DNA of 49,357 nt, taken from the NCBI RefSeq assembly GCF_026798195.1, contig NZ_JAPQEZ010000006.1:28361-77717 (forward strand). The letters are read 5' to 3'. Below, one piece after another: positions 21,548 through 32,343 of the stretch (within the stretch, counting starts at the first letter, position 1; each line of letters begins with the position of its first letter). Both the position numbers and the translations under genes were made by a program. This DNA is from Lentilactobacillus senioris. GTDB lineage: Bacteria; Bacillota; Bacilli; Lactobacillales; Lactobacillaceae. Below the pieces are notes generated by a model. That model was not told the DNA's origin and searched no databases. It saw only the letters and a program-made list of their open reading frames with translations.

Positions 21548-23347
21548 CTATTTTGTTTCAGAATCAACCTTACTTAAAGAAAGCTTAATAGTTTGGGCTA
21601 CCGTTTCTGAAATCCCCAGCTTCTTTAGGTCCGAAATAGTGGCTTGCGAAATCTTTTTCACAGAACCAAATTGTCGTAATAGTTTATTCCGGGTTTTAGG
21701 ACCCACGCCCTTAATATTATCCAGTCTAGAACCTAAAGAGTTCTTGGAATGAACTTTCCGGTGAAAACTAATTGCAAACCGATGCACTTCATCTTGAATT
21801 CGTTGGAGTAAATAAAAGCCCTGACTCTTAGGATCCAAGTATAAATGTTCGTCACCGTTGCCAAATAGTAAATCCGCAGTTTGGTGATGATCATTTTTGA
21901 CCATCCCTCCCACTGGAATGTGAAGCCCTAATTCGTTTTCCAACACGTCTTTAGCGGCATTCATCTGGATTTCGCCACCATCCATTAAGATTAGATCTGG
22001 CATTTCAGCGTGTTCCTTTAATAGTCGTGTATATCTGCGGCGAATTACTTCTTTAGTACTAGCCGCTTCATCTGCATGGTCTACCGTCTTAAGCTTATAT
22101 TTTCTGTACAAGCTTTTGTTAGGTTGACCATCTACAAAAACCACCATGGCTGAAACTAAATCAGCTCCCTGAATATGGGAATGATCAAACGCTTCAATTT
22201 TACTTCCCGGAGCAATGCCCATCGCATCGGTTAATTCTTTCATGGCCCCAGTCGTTTTTCGCTCGTCTAATTCTAGTAATCTGAACTTTTCTTCTAACAC
22301 TAACTGTGCATTTTTTTGAGCCATTTCCAGTAAATCGCGTTTTTCGCCCCTTACCGGTGTTCGAACCGGAGTATTTTCTACCAACTGACTAACTAAATCC
22401 GTAGGTAACGTTTTCGGTACCAAAATTTCTTTGGGTAGAATTTGATTCTTTTGTTGATAAAATTGCGTAATAAAGCTCACCATTTCTTCTTCAGGATCAT
22501 TGATTATAGGAAATAATCTTTTTTCCCGTTTAATTAGCCTAGCCTGCCGAATGAAGAAAATCTGAATCGACAGCCACCCCTTGTCGACATAGTAATTAAA
22601 AATGTCACGGGGAGTATTATCAGTAGAAATAATTTTTTGCTTTTCCACCGTCATTTCAATGTATTTAATTTGGTCCCTAATTTCAGCAGCTCGTTCATAT
22701 TCCATTTGTTGAGCGGCTTCTTGCATACGATTAGTGAGCATTTTTTTAGCACGCCCCACATTGCCATTTAGAAATGATTTAATGTGTTGAATTTGTTTAG
22801 CATACTCTTCTTCCGGTACTTCTTTAAAGCAAGCTCCCAAACATTGCCCCATGTGGTAATACAGACAAGGCCGGCCTTGATAGCCATTACAACGCCGGAG
22901 TGGATAAACTTTTTGTAAAAAGTTGACCGTTTCATCAGCCGCATAAACATTGGGGTAAGGACCGAAATAGTACGCCCCATCTTTATTAATCGTGTTAACA
23001 ATTTTAATTTGAGGATCTCGTTCATTAGTAATTTTAATATAGGGATAGCCCCCGTTTCCTTGTTTCAAGCGGATATTGAAATAAGGTCGGTGCTTTTGAA
23101 TCATTGTGATTTCTAATAAGAACGCTTCCTTATCAGTAGATGTAATAATGGTTTCAAAGTCAGCAATCGTAGATACTAGTTTTGCCGTTTTACCTTCGTG
23201 GCTACTCTTAAAATAAGATCGCACTCGATTTTTTAGGTTTTTGGCTTTGCCAACGTAAATAATTTGCCCATTGATATCTTTCATCAGATAAATACCGGGC
23301 AAATCAGGCAATAAACTTAACTTATGCTCTAAATATTCAGATGCCAA
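21548..23347 (-). CDS. uvrC: Excinuclease ABC subunit C
   Basis: 599 aa. Starts at TTG 23347 with GGGAGGAC about 6 nt upstream. GIY-YIG nuclease at 10-95 (PGIYLMKDINGQIIYVGKAK), a Cys-rich motif, UvrB-interacting UVR motif near 205, RNase H-like C-terminal nuclease (EAFDHSHIQG, ILMDGGEIQM) and a terminal helix-hairpin-helix pair (IKGVGPKTRNKLLRQFG). Makes both incisions in nucleotide excision repair. It has its own promoter. Confidence 0.98.
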   Translation of the reverse strand: MASEYLEHKLSLLPDLPGIYLMKDINGQIIYVGKAKNLKNRVRSYFKSSHEGKTAKLVSTIADFETIITSTDKEAFLLEITMIQKHRPYFNIRLKQGNGGYPYIKITNERDPQIKIVNTINKDGAYYFGPYPNVYAADETVNFLQKVYPLRRCNGYQGRPCLYYHMGQCLGACFKEVPEEEYAKQIQHIKSFLNGNVGRAKKMLTNRMQEAAQQMEYERAAEIRDQIKYIEMTVEKQKIISTDNTPRDIFNYYVDKGWLSIQIFFIRQARLIKREKRLFPIINDPEEEMVSFITQFYQQKNQILPKEILVPKTLPTDLVSQLVENTPVRTPVRGEKRDLLEMAQKNAQLVLEEKFRLLELDERKTTGAMKELTDAMGIAPGSKIEAFDHSHIQGADLVSAMVVFVDGQPNKSLYRKYKLKTVDHADEAASTKEVIRRRYTRLLKEHAEMPDLILMDGGEIQMNAAKDVLENELGLHIPVGGMVKNDHHQTADLLFGNGDEHLYLDPKSQGFYLLQRIQDEVHRFAISFHRKVHSKNSLGSRLDNIKGVGPKTRNKLLRQFGSVKKISQATISDLKKLGISETVAQTIKLSLSKVDSETK

Positions 23348-23378
23348 TAAATAGTCCTCCCTACAAAACGCTTGCTAA

Positions 23379-23407
23379 ATTATACTCTGAATAATATCTG
23401 GTTTCAA
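23379..23407 (-). promoter_or_regulatory. uvrC promoter
   Basis: On the minus strand TTGAAA (23407-23402), 17 nt, TATAAT (23384-23379), about 30 nt before the TTG start. It is close to the TGTCA repeats upstream; no LexA/DinR box was recognised. Confidence 0.75.
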
Positions 23408-23409
23408 AC

Positions 23410-23475
23410 ATTGTCATTTATTAATTAGATGTGACAATATTTTAATTTAATGTCATTGATCCTCAAGAGATGACA
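23410..23475. promoter_or_regulatory. Two TGTCA-type inverted repeats in the uvrC/23525 divergent region
   Basis: ATTGTCA (23410) with TGACAAT (ending 23438), and TGTCAT (23451-23456) with ATGACA (23470-23475). The second right arm is also the -35 box of the rightward promoter. The four half-sites look like an operator pair; the regulator is unknown. Confidence 0.5.
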
Positions 23476-23498
23476 AGTATTTTTTTTTTAGCTAGAAT
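23470..23498 (+). promoter_or_regulatory. Promoter of the 56-aa gene
   Basis: ATGACA, 17 nt including a long T-run, TAGAAT. The start would fall near 23505, giving a leader of only about 20 nt. Confidence 0.65.
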
Positions 23499-23524
23499 GA
23501 GTTAAAAGTAAGGAGATGGCAGAA

Positions 23525-23695
23525 TTGGGATTAACCGTAAAACGAAAAGATGACCTCAGTGCTTCCTTTGGCAAATTTGCTGAAATGGAAACCGAAGATA
23601 ATCAACGAGATCGTTTCTTAAAACGAGATGAAGATAAAAAAGCTCCTAAAAAAGATAAAGCCAAAAAACATTCTCTTTTTGGTCGTAAGAAATAA
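23525..23695 (+). CDS. Small, strongly charged protein, 56 aa
   Basis: Start taken as TTG 23525, 9 nt after AAGGAG; an in-frame ATG at 23516 abuts the SD and is unlikely. The product begins GLTVKRKDDLSASFGKFAEM, continues with ETEDNQRDRFLKRDEDKK and ends in a Lys-rich tail HSLFGRKK. No membrane span or known motif; probably disordered or RNA/DNA-associated. Own promoter with operator-like repeats and a strong terminator. I do not recognise the family. Confidence 0.75.
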   Translation: MGLTVKRKDDLSASFGKFAEMETEDNQRDRFLKRDEDKKAPKKDKAKKHSLFGRKK

Positions 23696-23708
23696 CTTCA
23701 GATAAGTT

Positions 23709-23740
23709 AAGCCCTCTAGTAATTTACTAGGGGGCTTTTT
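23709..23740 (+). terminator. Terminator of the 56-aa gene
   Basis: AAGCCCTCTAG-TAATTTA-CTAGGGGGCTT (11 pairs, one G-U) followed by TTTTT. Plus-strand only. Confidence 0.85.
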
Positions 23741-23746
23741 AGCAAC

Positions 23747-24031
23747 TTATTTAGTTGGATAACGAGCCGTTAACCGGTCAATATTATCCTGAGCTACATC
23801 ATCTAGAGGAATATCAGCCCATTGAGCAACTTGAGACAAATACCATAAAACGTCACCGAGCTCTTTAACTAATTGATCTTTATTTAAATCAGATCCTTGA
23901 AAAGTGTATTTTCTAACTAGATCAGCAACTTCACCCGCTTCGCCACTTAACCCTAAAGCACAGTTAGTTAATACCTGTTCTTTTCCTAACAGGGTTCGGT
24001 TAGCTGCTTTTTGATATTCATTTAAATCCAA
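23747..24031 (-). CDS. MazG-like nucleotide pyrophosphohydrolase
   Basis: 94 aa from TTG 24031, with AAAGGA 9 nt upstream; the start follows the ysxC stop after 1 nt. GLSGEAGEVADLVRK and KELGDVLWYLSQVA carry the EExxE-type and ExxD metal-binding pattern of all-alpha NTP pyrophosphatases. Likely a house-cleaning enzyme hydrolysing non-canonical NTPs; the true substrate is unknown. Co-transcribed with ysxC. Confidence 0.85.
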   Translation of the reverse strand: MDLNEYQKAANRTLLGKEQVLTNCALGLSGEAGEVADLVRKYTFQGSDLNKDQLVKELGDVLWYLSQVAQWADIPLDDVAQDNIDRLTARYPTK

Positions 24032-24032
24032 A

Positions 24033-24617
24033 TTACTTCGTCCTTTCCTCAATCCAATCCCATACGGCATCTTTTCCGGTTTTAGAAACAGCAGAAAAGA
24101 GAACTAATGGTTCAGCGCCACTCATGTCTAAAGATTGTCGAATAATTTTTTCCTGCTTATTCCATTTACCTTTAGCGATTTTATCCATTTTGGTTGCTAC
24201 CACTAATGTGTCAATGTTGTAGTAGTTTAACCACTCGTGCATGGCAATATCGTCTTCCGTAGGAGCATGTCTACCATCCACTAGGGTAATAACTCCTTTT
24301 AATTGATCCCTACTAGTTAGGTAGGTTTCAATCATTTGCCCCCACTTCTCCCGTTCCACTTTAGATACTTTAGCATACCCATATCCTGGAACATCAACGA
24401 AGTACAATTGCTGTTCAATTTGATAAAAATTCAACGTTTGAGTTTTTCCAGGTTGACTGGACGTTCTAGCAAAACTACGTCGATTGATTAAAGTATTGGT
24501 CAATGATGATTTTCCAACATTGGAACGACCAACCAAGGCAATTTCTGGTAAGTTTCCACTAGGATATTGTTTCGGTGCTACCGCACTAATTGTTAATTCG
24601 ACATTATGGACGTCCAT
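24033..24617 (-). CDS. ysxC: Ribosome biogenesis GTPase YsxC/EngB
   Basis: 194 aa from ATG 24617 (AAGGG 8 nt upstream; a GTG 9 nt earlier is in frame). G1 [10 protein letters not shown] at about 31-40, G2 region with [14 protein letters not shown]3 DVPGYGYA, G4 TKMDK, G5 FSAVSKTGK. Needed for late 50S assembly. Follows clpX, from which it is separated by a terminator, the usual lactobacillar order. Confidence 0.97.
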   Translation of the reverse strand: MDVHNVELTISAVAPKQYPSGNLPEIALVGRSNVGKSSLTNTLINRRSFARTSSQPGKTQTLNFYQIEQQLYFVDVPGYGYAKVSKVEREKWGQMIETYLTSRDQLKGVITLVDGRHAPTEDDIAMHEWLNYYNIDTLVVATKMDKIAKGKWNKQEKIIRQSLDMSGAEPLVLFSAVSKTGKDAVWDWIEERTK

Positions 24618-24675
24618 TACTGCCACCCTTTCTGATTTAAAGATCCTAAGACACTATAACACACTGTTCCATAAA

Positions 24676-24718
24676 AAAAGAAGAGGTCTGGATAACATAT
24701 CCGCCTTCTTCTCTTCTT
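24676..24718 (-). terminator. Terminator of clpX
   Basis: On the minus strand AGAAGAAGG/CC-TCTTCT with inner GGATA/TATCC, followed by a T-run. Confidence 0.75.
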
Positions 24719-24727
24719 ATGATTGGG

Positions 24728-25984
24728 TTATGACGCTTTTAAAATTAATTTTGGTTCAATTTGTTCAGTAACCGTAGCTCCATTAATAATTACCTTTTCA
24801 ACGTCATCACGACTAGGTAAATCAAACATAATATCACGCATTACGTCTTCAATGATTGAACGTAGGCCACGAGCTCCAGTTTTTCTAGAAATTGCTAACT
24901 GAGCCATTTCTTCTAGCGCATCGTCAGTAAATTCTAGTTTTACTCCATCTAGCTCTAATAACTTAGTATATTGTTTTACCAAAGCATTCTTAGGTTGTGT
25001 AAGAATCCGAACTAAATCAGCTTGAGTTAACTTGTTTAGCGCAGTTAAAATTGGCAAACGACCAATAAATTCTGGAATTAATCCAAATTTCAAAAGGTCT
25101 TCCGGTACTACTGCTTGCATGATACGATCATCATCTAAATCAGGAGCAGCATCAGAATTAGTTCCAAAACCAATTGTTTTATCACCTAAACGTCCCTTAA
25201 CAATACTTTCAATTCCATCAAACGCGCCACCAACGATAAACAAAATATTGGTAGTGTCAATTTGAATTAGCTCTTGTTGTGGGTGCTTTCGGCCACCCTG
25301 AGGTGGAACACTGGCAATAGTACCTTCTAAAATTTTAAGCAAGGCTTGTTGAACCCCTTCACCAGAAACATCTCGAGTAATCGACACGTTTTCTGCTTTT
25401 TTGGCAATTTTATCGATTTCATCGATATAAACAATTCCCTTTTGAGCCCGTTCAACATCATAATCAGCACTTTGTAAAAGCTTGAGCAGAATGTTTTCAA
25501 CGTCTTCCCCTACGTAACCAGCTTCTGTTAAAGTGGTTGCATCTGCAATCGCAAACGGAACATTCAAAATCTTAGCCAAAGTTTGAGCTAAATAGGTTTT
25601 CCCTGATCCGGTTGGGCCGATTAAAGCGATATTACTCTTTTGCAATTCTAGTTCGTCATCATCTTCACCATGCTTAGCTAACTCATTAACTCGTTTGTAG
25701 TGATTATAAACGGCAACTGACAAAGTTCGCTTAGCATCGTTTTGTCCAATTACAAATTGATCTAGTTCTTGTAAAATTTCTGCAGGCGTAGGAACACTCA
25801 AAGGGGCATCATTAGTATTTTTGCTTTCAGCCACTAACTCTTCGTCAATGATTTCCTTGCAAAGATCAATACATTCGTTACAAATGTAAACTCCAGGACC
25901 TGCTACAATTTTTTGAACTTGGTCTTGGGTTTTACCACAAAAGGAGCAAGTGATCGTTCCACTTGATTCATTATCTTCAAACAA
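24728..25984 (-). CDS. clpX: ATP-dependent Clp protease ATP-binding subunit ClpX
   Basis: 418 aa from TTG 25984, 7 nt after AAAGGAGG; the open frame to 26026 covers the SD itself. N-terminal C4 zinc finger (CSFCGK...CNECIDLC), AAA+ core with [15 protein letters not shown] (Walker A) and [11 protein letters not shown] (Walker B), pore loop GYVGEDV and ClpP-binding IGRLP-type region. Unfolds substrates for ClpP. Confidence 0.98.
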   Translation of the reverse strand: MFEDNESSGTITCSFCGKTQDQVQKIVAGPGVYICNECIDLCKEIIDEELVAESKNTNDAPLSVPTPAEILQELDQFVIGQNDAKRTLSVAVYNHYKRVNELAKHGEDDDELELQKSNIALIGPTGSGKTYLAQTLAKILNVPFAIADATTLTEAGYVGEDVENILLKLLQSADYDVERAQKGIVYIDEIDKIAKKAENVSITRDVSGEGVQQALLKILEGTIASVPPQGGRKHPQQELIQIDTTNILFIVGGAFDGIESIVKGRLGDKTIGFGTNSDAAPDLDDDRIMQAVVPEDLLKFGLIPEFIGRLPILTALNKLTQADLVRILTQPKNALVKQYTKLLELDGVKLEFTDDALEEMAQLAISRKTGARGLRSIIEDVMRDIMFDLPSRDDVEKVIINGATVTEQIEPKLILKAS

Positions 25985-26090
25985 TTGTTTTCCTCCTTTA
26001 ATCAATTCAAATTCAATAAATTTCAATCCTCAACTAGGAGGTACTTTACCACGTTTACTCTAAAAAGCAACTATTAGCTCTTATCGAAAA

Positions 26091-26116
26091 AAGATCCGTT
26101 ATAAAAACGGATCTTC
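26091..26116 (-). terminator. Terminator of tig
   Basis: AAGATCCGTT (26091-26100) pairs with AACGGATCTT (26106-26115); T-run on the minus strand. Confidence 0.85.
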
Positions 26117-26124
26117 GAGGTTAA

Positions 26125-27438
26125 TTACTTGTCTTCTGAATCGTCTTTAGCTTTACTATCTTGTTTAGCAGAGTCAACAACCATGTCAACAGCCTTCTTA
26201 ATAGCAATATCATGCTTCAACATATCATCAGTTAAGGCATTCCGAACCGCAGTTTCTTCCATGCCGTATTGTTGAGCAAGATCTTTAACTTCAGCAGCAA
26301 CATCTTCTTCTGAAGGTTCAATCTTTTCAGCAGCAACGATAGCTTCTAAAACAAGGTTAGTCTTAACACGGTTTTCAGCACCATCAGCAAATTGCTTCTT
26401 AAGGTCGTCTTCAGTAGTTCCAGTCAATTGGAAGTACATTTGAGCATTGATACCTTGTTGTTGCATACCAGCTAAGTATTGATCCATTTGACGTTGGATA
26501 TCTTCATCCATCATAGCTTGTGGAATTTCCTTAACTTCAGCATTGTCAACGGCTTCTGAAAGAGCGGCATCTTCGATAGCATCGTGAGCAGCAGCTTTCT
26601 TATCTTCCTTAAGTTGTTCTTTAATCTTGTCTTTTAATTCGTCAAGGGTATCTACGTCTTCATCAACGTCCTTAGCAAATTCGTCGTCAAGTTCTGGAAG
26701 TTCCTTAGCTTTAACTTCGTGAATCTTAACTTTAAAGATAGCATCTTTACCAGCTAATTCTTCAGCTTGATAATTTTCTGGGAAGGTAACTTTAACGTCA
26801 ACATCTTCACCGGCTTTATGACCAACTAATTGATCTTCAAAACCAGGAATAAATGAGCCAGAACCTAATTCAAGTGAATAGTTTTCAGCTTTACCACCGT
26901 CAAATTGCTTGTCATCAACGTAACCATCAAAGTCAATAACAACAGTGTCACCATTTTCAGCAGCCTTATCTTCTTTAAGAACTAATTCTGCTTGTTGTTC
27001 ACGACGTTTTTCAAGTTCAGCATCGATGTCCTTTTGGTAAACGCGAGTGTTTTGTTTTGGAACACTTAAGCCTTTGTATTCACCAAGCTTAACTTCTGGT
27101 TTAACAGAAACAACAGCCTTGATAACCCAGTCTTTACCCTTTTCCATTGATTCAACGTTAATTTGTGGTTGATCAACTGGTTCGATAGCAGCTTCTGTTA
27201 CGGCAGCAGAGTAAGCCTCTGGAAGCAAGATGTTAAGTGCATCTTCGTACAATGATTCTTCACCATACATTTTATTAAATACTTGGCGTGAAACCTTTCC
27301 TTTTCGGAAACCAGGTACACTAATATTTTTTTTGTTACGGTTGAAGGCTTTATCTAAACCTTCACTGATCTTGTCGGCACTAATTTCGAAAGTTAATTCT
27401 CCATCATTAGTACCTTTCTTTTCCCATTTTGCAGACAT
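26125..27438 (-). CDS. tig: Trigger factor
   Basis: 437 aa. Ribosome-binding N-terminus with the signature region [15 protein letters not shown]-type PPIase domain at about 160-245 ([37 protein letters not shown]), and a long C-terminal helical chaperone domain with an acidic tail. Folds nascent chains at the ribosome exit. Strongly biased codon use, as for tuf and pdh genes, indicates high expression. SD GGAGGGA before ATG. Confidence 0.98.
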   Translation of the reverse strand: MSAKWEKKGTNDGELTFEISADKISEGLDKAFNRNKKNISVPGFRKGKVSRQVFNKMYGEESLYEDALNILLPEAYSAAVTEAAIEPVDQPQINVESMEKGKDWVIKAVVSVKPEVKLGEYKGLSVPKQNTRVYQKDIDAELEKRREQQAELVLKEDKAAENGDTVVIDFDGYVDDKQFDGGKAENYSLELGSGSFIPGFEDQLVGHKAGEDVDVKVTFPENYQAEELAGKDAIFKVKIHEVKAKELPELDDEFAKDVDEDVDTLDELKDKIKEQLKEDKKAAAHDAIEDAALSEAVDNAEVKEIPQAMMDEDIQRQMDQYLAGMQQQGINAQMYFQLTGTTEDDLKKQFADGAENRVKTNLVLEAIVAAEKIEPSEEDVAAEVKDLAQQYGMEETAVRNALTDDMLKHDIAIKKAVDMVVDSAKQDSKAKDDSEDK

Positions 27439-27547
27439 TTTGTTCCCTCCGAGACGAAAAGATTATTTTTTACAATTCTTGATTGCATAACAGTATTAGT
27501 TTAACGTATCAACAGCTAAAAGTAAAATATTTATCGTATTTTCATAT

Positions 27548-27582
27548 AAAAAAAGAGCTACGGCATAGCCGTAACTCTTTTT
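27548..27582. terminator. Terminator of tuf
   Basis: AAAAAGAG with CTCTTTTT and inner ACGGC/GCCGT; runs on both strands. Confidence 0.85.
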
Positions 27583-27595
27583 GTGTGTTGAGAAA

Positions 27596-28783
<1,188 letters not shown>

Positions 28784-28845
28784 TAATGAAACCTCCTGTG
28801 TTTTCAAGAATTACACCAAATTTATTCGATGCATTTCTATTAAGA

Positions 28846-28874
28846 ATTATACTACATCTTCTCCAAAAGACCAA
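28846..28874 (-). promoter_or_regulatory. tuf promoter, proximal
   Basis: Minus strand TTGGTC, 17 nt, TATAAT. Confidence 0.7.
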
Positions 28875-28908
28875 ATAAATTAAGCCTGATATTGAAGAAC
28901 TCCTAAAC

Positions 28909-28937
28909 ATTATATTCAAAGTAAAATCGTTTGTAAA
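28909..28937 (-). promoter_or_regulatory. tuf promoter, distal
   Basis: Minus strand TTTACA, 17 nt, TATAAT, 63 bp upstream of the proximal promoter with the same spacing. Confidence 0.7.
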
Positions 28938-28968
28938 CAGATTATTTAATTTTTACCAATAATATTTA

Positions 28969-29886
28969 TTAAAATCCCAGATCTTCATGAATTTTTTGGT
29001 CAAGTTGCCTTTGAATTTCTAAAAGTTGTTGAGCAACTTCATCATTAACTATTGGTGACTCCCCTTTTAACTTTTGAATCAACAAATCAGCCCAAATATC
29101 TGGATTTTGAATGATTTGATCAGCATTAGGATACAAATACGCACTTTGTAAAAACAATTCTTTTTCAGCTATTTGCCACTGGACAGGATCAATAGCCCCT
29201 ATTTGTTTCCACACAATTTCTTTAATTTGCTGAAATTTAGATCCCTGAATTTCATTATCAATCGTAGCTAAATTAACTGGTAATTTGGCTTGAAATGTCC
29301 CAGTAACTACGATTTTATCCGTTACCCCAGCTAATTTAAGAGTCTGCAAAATATCACTTTTAACTGGTTGCCAAACATCTGGATCCTGTAACACTAATTG
29401 GACTGCAATTCGATAACTACTAAGGGGTAAATACTTGGCTTGCTTTAAGATCACAGACTGTTCCTCTAGCGCTAACGTTCCCACTGAACTCACCTGTCTA
29501 GTTAGTTCAGCAATTTTTTTAGCATTGTTTAATTGATAATTTTGCTCTGCTGATTCAATAAAATTATTTTTTTCTAAGTTTAATCTATGGTTTAATTGCC
29601 ATGCTAAGACAAACGCGTGGTGTGTTAATAATGTATTTAAAACATCATCAATCAACTCAATCTTATTTCGATATTGCTGATCAAAATCCGTTAAATAACT
29701 TAGCGCTAAATCATCTTCATCACTTAGCAACAATGCGTGTACTAGCAATTTATTAGCATCAAAGGTTGGGTACTCTTCGTATAAATTTAAAGCTCGTGGA
29801 ATTGCTAGTTCAATTTGTTGCTCACTAATATTGGCTTGAATTTGTTCTAATTCTTGAAAATACCGTTCTGGTAATTTACCCGTCAT
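28969..29886 (-). CDS. TPR-like helical-repeat protein
   Basis: 305 aa, almost wholly alpha-helical with TPR-like pairs: QQIELAIPRALNLYEEYPTF, ANKLLVHALLLSDEDDLALSY. The C-terminal third (about 195-305) forms a second helical block (VWKQIGAIDPVQWQIAEKEL). No signal or membrane segment, so cytoplasmic. Similar TPR proteins accompany rnjB and tuf in lactobacilli; probably a scaffold. The function is not known. Confidence 0.75.
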   Translation of the reverse strand: MTGKLPERYFQELEQIQANISEQQIELAIPRALNLYEEYPTFDANKLLVHALLLSDEDDLALSYLTDFDQQYRNKIELIDDVLNTLLTHHAFVLAWQLNHRLNLEKNNFIESAEQNYQLNNAKKIAELTRQVSSVGTLALEEQSVILKQAKYLPLSSYRIAVQLVLQDPDVWQPVKSDILQTLKLAGVTDKIVVTGTFQAKLPVNLATIDNEIQGSKFQQIKEIVWKQIGAIDPVQWQIAEKELFLQSAYLYPNADQIIQNPDIWADLLIQKLKGESPIVNDEVAQQLLEIQRQLDQKIHEDLGF

Positions 29887-29906
29887 TAATTTATCCTCAC
29901 AGTTAT

Positions 29907-29935
29907 AAAACGACCCTTCAACTATCGAAGGGTCG
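29907..29935 (-). terminator. Terminator of rnjB
   Basis: CGACCCTTC and GAAGGGTCG pair across a 7-nt loop (29911-29935), followed on the minus strand by TTTTAT. Confidence 0.85.
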
Positions 29936-29941
29936 CCTTAA

Positions 29942-31687
29942 TTATTTTTCTTGTTTTTTAGTATTTTCTGGTTTATCAGTAGTTTTTTTAGTTTTTTTCT
30001 TGTTAGTGCGTTTATGGTGTTGGTTAACTTCCATAATCACTGGCAAGATAACTGGTCGCCGCTTAGTTTGTTCATATAAATAGTCACTAAGGCTTTCTCG
30101 CACATCCTGTTTCAAGTTGCTCCAGTCAAATTCCTTGTTAGTTAAATTATCAGCAACCGTTTTTTCAATAATATCAGAAGCTTCCCGCATCAAGTCTTTA
30201 TTAGCCTTAACGTAAACAAAACCTCTAGAAGTTAATTTAGGTTTAGCAATAATTTTCTTTTTCTTTCGATCAATTGTTACCACGGCTACAAAGATTCCGT
30301 CTTCTGATAACACTTTTCGATCTCGCAAGACAATATTGCCGATATCTCCTACTCCAATACCATCAATCATGGTATCAGAAGCAGAAACACTATCTGAAAT
30401 GTTCATATCGTCTTGATTAATGGCAATTACATCCCCCTTAGCGGGCAAGTAAATTTGATCAGCCGTCATTCCTACTTGGCGAGCTAATGCACAGTGGGCA
30501 TCCAATAAGCGGTATTCACCTTGAACTGGAATCAAGAACTTAGGTTTTAATAAATTCATCAATAATTGCAAGTCATTTTGACTAGCATCTCCAGAAGAAT
30601 TCATTTCATCAGCAATCATCCGGACTTCTGCCCCTGCTCTGTAAACCATATCACGAGTTTTGGCAACGGTGGTTTCCATTGCAGTAGATGGAGTAGTTGT
30701 AATGAACACTAAATCGTTAGGTTCAATATTAATATCACTTTGTTCTTTGTTGGCCATTCGTTGGATTGCCTTGATTGGTTCACCCATTTTACCAGTTTGA
30801 ATGATAACTACTTTATCAGGATCCATGTCCTTTAATTCTTTTTTAGATTCAATTAACAGATCTTCAGTAGGCAATACCAAATCGTTTAGTCGGATTGACG
30901 TTCTTACTATCCGTTCTAAATCGTGACCTGCTAGATAAACTCTACGATTAGTTCTGGCAGCTGCATCAAAGACTTGTTGCATTCTAATAATATTAGAAGC
31001 TACACTGGCAACAATGATTCTGCTGTGATGATAATTAAATGTATCGTAAATATATTCACCAATAGTTTGTTCAGTTACGCTAGGTGCTGGGTTTTCAGCA
31101 TTACTAGAATCACTTAATAAGACCAAAACTCCTTCACTACCCAGTTTAGTCAAAGCTGAATAATCAGTTTGGTAAGTAGGTAGTGCCGTTTGATCAAACT
31201 TGAAGTCCCCAGTATAAACAACTGCTCCGTCAGTAGTGTGCAAAGCAATTCCCATGGAGCCAGGAATTAAATGCGTAGTCTTAAAGAAAGTAACGTTTAC
31301 ATCTTCAAATTCAATTTCACTTTGATCACTAATGACGTGAAAATCATCGAATCCAGCTGATTCGGGGTTATCTTCAACGTTTAGTTTAGCCAATTCAATC
31401 GTCATTTCAGAACCAAATACTGGCACGTTAAATTCGGATAGGAAATAAGGCAATGCCCCAATCGCATCAGCATGTCCATGGGTTAAAAAGACCCCTACAA
31501 TTTGGTCTTCATGTTCTTTTAAGTAAGTAAAGTCCGGAATAACTACGTCAATTCCTAGTAATTCGTTTTCTGGGTATTTTAACCCACAATCTAAAATATA
31601 AAGATTACCATTAATCCCGGCAACGTACATATTCATGCCGTTTTCACGAACCCCGCCAAGAGTAATTAGTTTAATATCGTTTTTCAT
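29942..31687 (-). CDS. rnjB: Ribonuclease J (J2-like)
   Basis: 581 aa from ATG 31687 (GAGGTGG 4 nt upstream; the frame runs on to 31750 without SD). Metallo-beta-lactamase plus beta-CASP core: LGGVRENGMNMYVA, LTHGHADAIGALPYF, GDFKFDQT, DSSNAENPAPSVTE, and a C-terminal RNase J domain. The key motif reads HGHADA, lacking the last His of the canonical HxHxDH, which points to RNase J2, the weak or non-catalytic partner of J1. Lys-rich C-terminal tail (KKTKKTTDK). Acts in mRNA decay. rnjA versus rnjB is judged from this motif and the link to rpsO. Confidence 0.85.
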   Translation of the reverse strand: MKNDIKLITLGGVRENGMNMYVAGINGNLYILDCGLKYPENELLGIDVVIPDFTYLKEHEDQIVGVFLTHGHADAIGALPYFLSEFNVPVFGSEMTIELAKLNVEDNPESAGFDDFHVISDQSEIEFEDVNVTFFKTTHLIPGSMGIALHTTDGAVVYTGDFKFDQTALPTYQTDYSALTKLGSEGVLVLLSDSSNAENPAPSVTEQTIGEYIYDTFNYHHSRIIVASVASNIIRMQQVFDAAARTNRRVYLAGHDLERIVRTSIRLNDLVLPTEDLLIESKKELKDMDPDKVVIIQTGKMGEPIKAIQRMANKEQSDINIEPNDLVFITTTPSTAMETTVAKTRDMVYRAGAEVRMIADEMNSSGDASQNDLQLLMNLLKPKFLIPVQGEYRLLDAHCALARQVGMTADQIYLPAKGDVIAINQDDMNISDSVSASDTMIDGIGVGDIGNIVLRDRKVLSEDGIFVAVVTIDRKKKKIIAKPKLTSRGFVYVKANKDLMREASDIIEKTVADNLTNKEFDWSNLKQDVRESLSDYLYEQTKRRPVILPVIMEVNQHHKRTNKKKTKKTTDKPENTKKQEK

Positions 31688-31794
31688 GTTCCACCTCAAA
31701 AATTTGGTTTTTATTTTTTCCGTTCGTTTCAGCTTCTTACAGTGTACCATAATTTAATTCCGGTTCGAAATATTTCCATCATTTTTTGGCAAAA

Positions 31795-31821
31795 GAAAAA
31801 GGACTGACAATGTCAGTCCTT
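31795..31821 (-). terminator. Terminator of rpsO
   Basis: AAGGACTGACA and TGTCAGTCCTT pair nearly end to end (31799-31821), with a T-run on the minus strand. Confidence 0.85.
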
Positions 31822-31833
31822 AAAAAATTAATA

Positions 31834-32103
31834 TTAACGACGAAGACCTAAACTTCTGATAAGTTCACGGTAACGTTGTACATCTTCCTTACGAAGGTAT
31901 GCCAACAAATTACGACGGTGACCAATCTTCTTCATCAATCCACGTTGTGAGTGGAAATCTTTTTTATGGTTACGCATGTGTTCGTTGATTTCGTTAATAT
32001 CAGCAGTTAAAATTGCGATTTGAACTTCAGCAGAACCAGTGTCACCTTCGTGACGAGCGTATTGCTTGATAATTTCGTTTTTCTTTGCTTGTGTAAGAGC
32101 CAT
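31834..32103 (-). CDS. rpsO: 30S ribosomal protein S15
   Basis: 89 aa, the usual length. [20 protein letters not shown] and [20 protein letters not shown] are characteristic S15 stretches contacting 16S rRNA helices 20-22. Monocistronic with its own promoter and terminator; divergent from rpsT. Confidence 0.99.
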   Translation of the reverse strand: MALTQAKKNEIIKQYARHEGDTGSAEVQIAILTADINEINEHMRNHKKDFHSQRGLMKKIGHRRNLLAYLRKEDVQRYRELIRSLGLRR

Positions 32104-32200
32104 GATAGTACCACCTTATTTATTATTTCCAGTCACTGAGTAAGCGGCAACGGTGATCCCGACAAACTAAGTGATGGTCTGTGCTAGAAGCACAAAACTC

Positions 32201-32229
32201 AGTATAGCCGAAAAATTATCAAAAGACAA
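32201..32229 (-). promoter_or_regulatory. rpsO promoter
   Basis: Minus strand TTGTCT, 17 nt, TATACT. The transcript would have a leader of about 90 nt with a GTGCT/AGCAC hairpin near its 5' end. Confidence 0.65.
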
Positions 32230-32258
32230 GAACTAATCAGCTAGATTCCCGTTTTTTC

Positions 32259-32287
32259 TTGCATTGAATCTCTAGGTTCTGTATAAT
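32259..32287 (+). promoter_or_regulatory. rpsT promoter
   Basis: TTGCAT, 17 nt, TATAAT, about 57 nt before the rpsT start. Confidence 0.8.
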
Positions 32288-32343
32288 AATCTTTGTTGAA
32301 TTTCAATTTGTATTTAGATACATAAGTATCGGAGGTGAAATAT

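Noticed and set aside
32135-32203. Long-range ACTGAG/CTCAGT stem as an S15 autoregulatory leader
   Set aside because: The distal arm overlaps the predicted -10 box of rpsO, so it would not be in the transcript.
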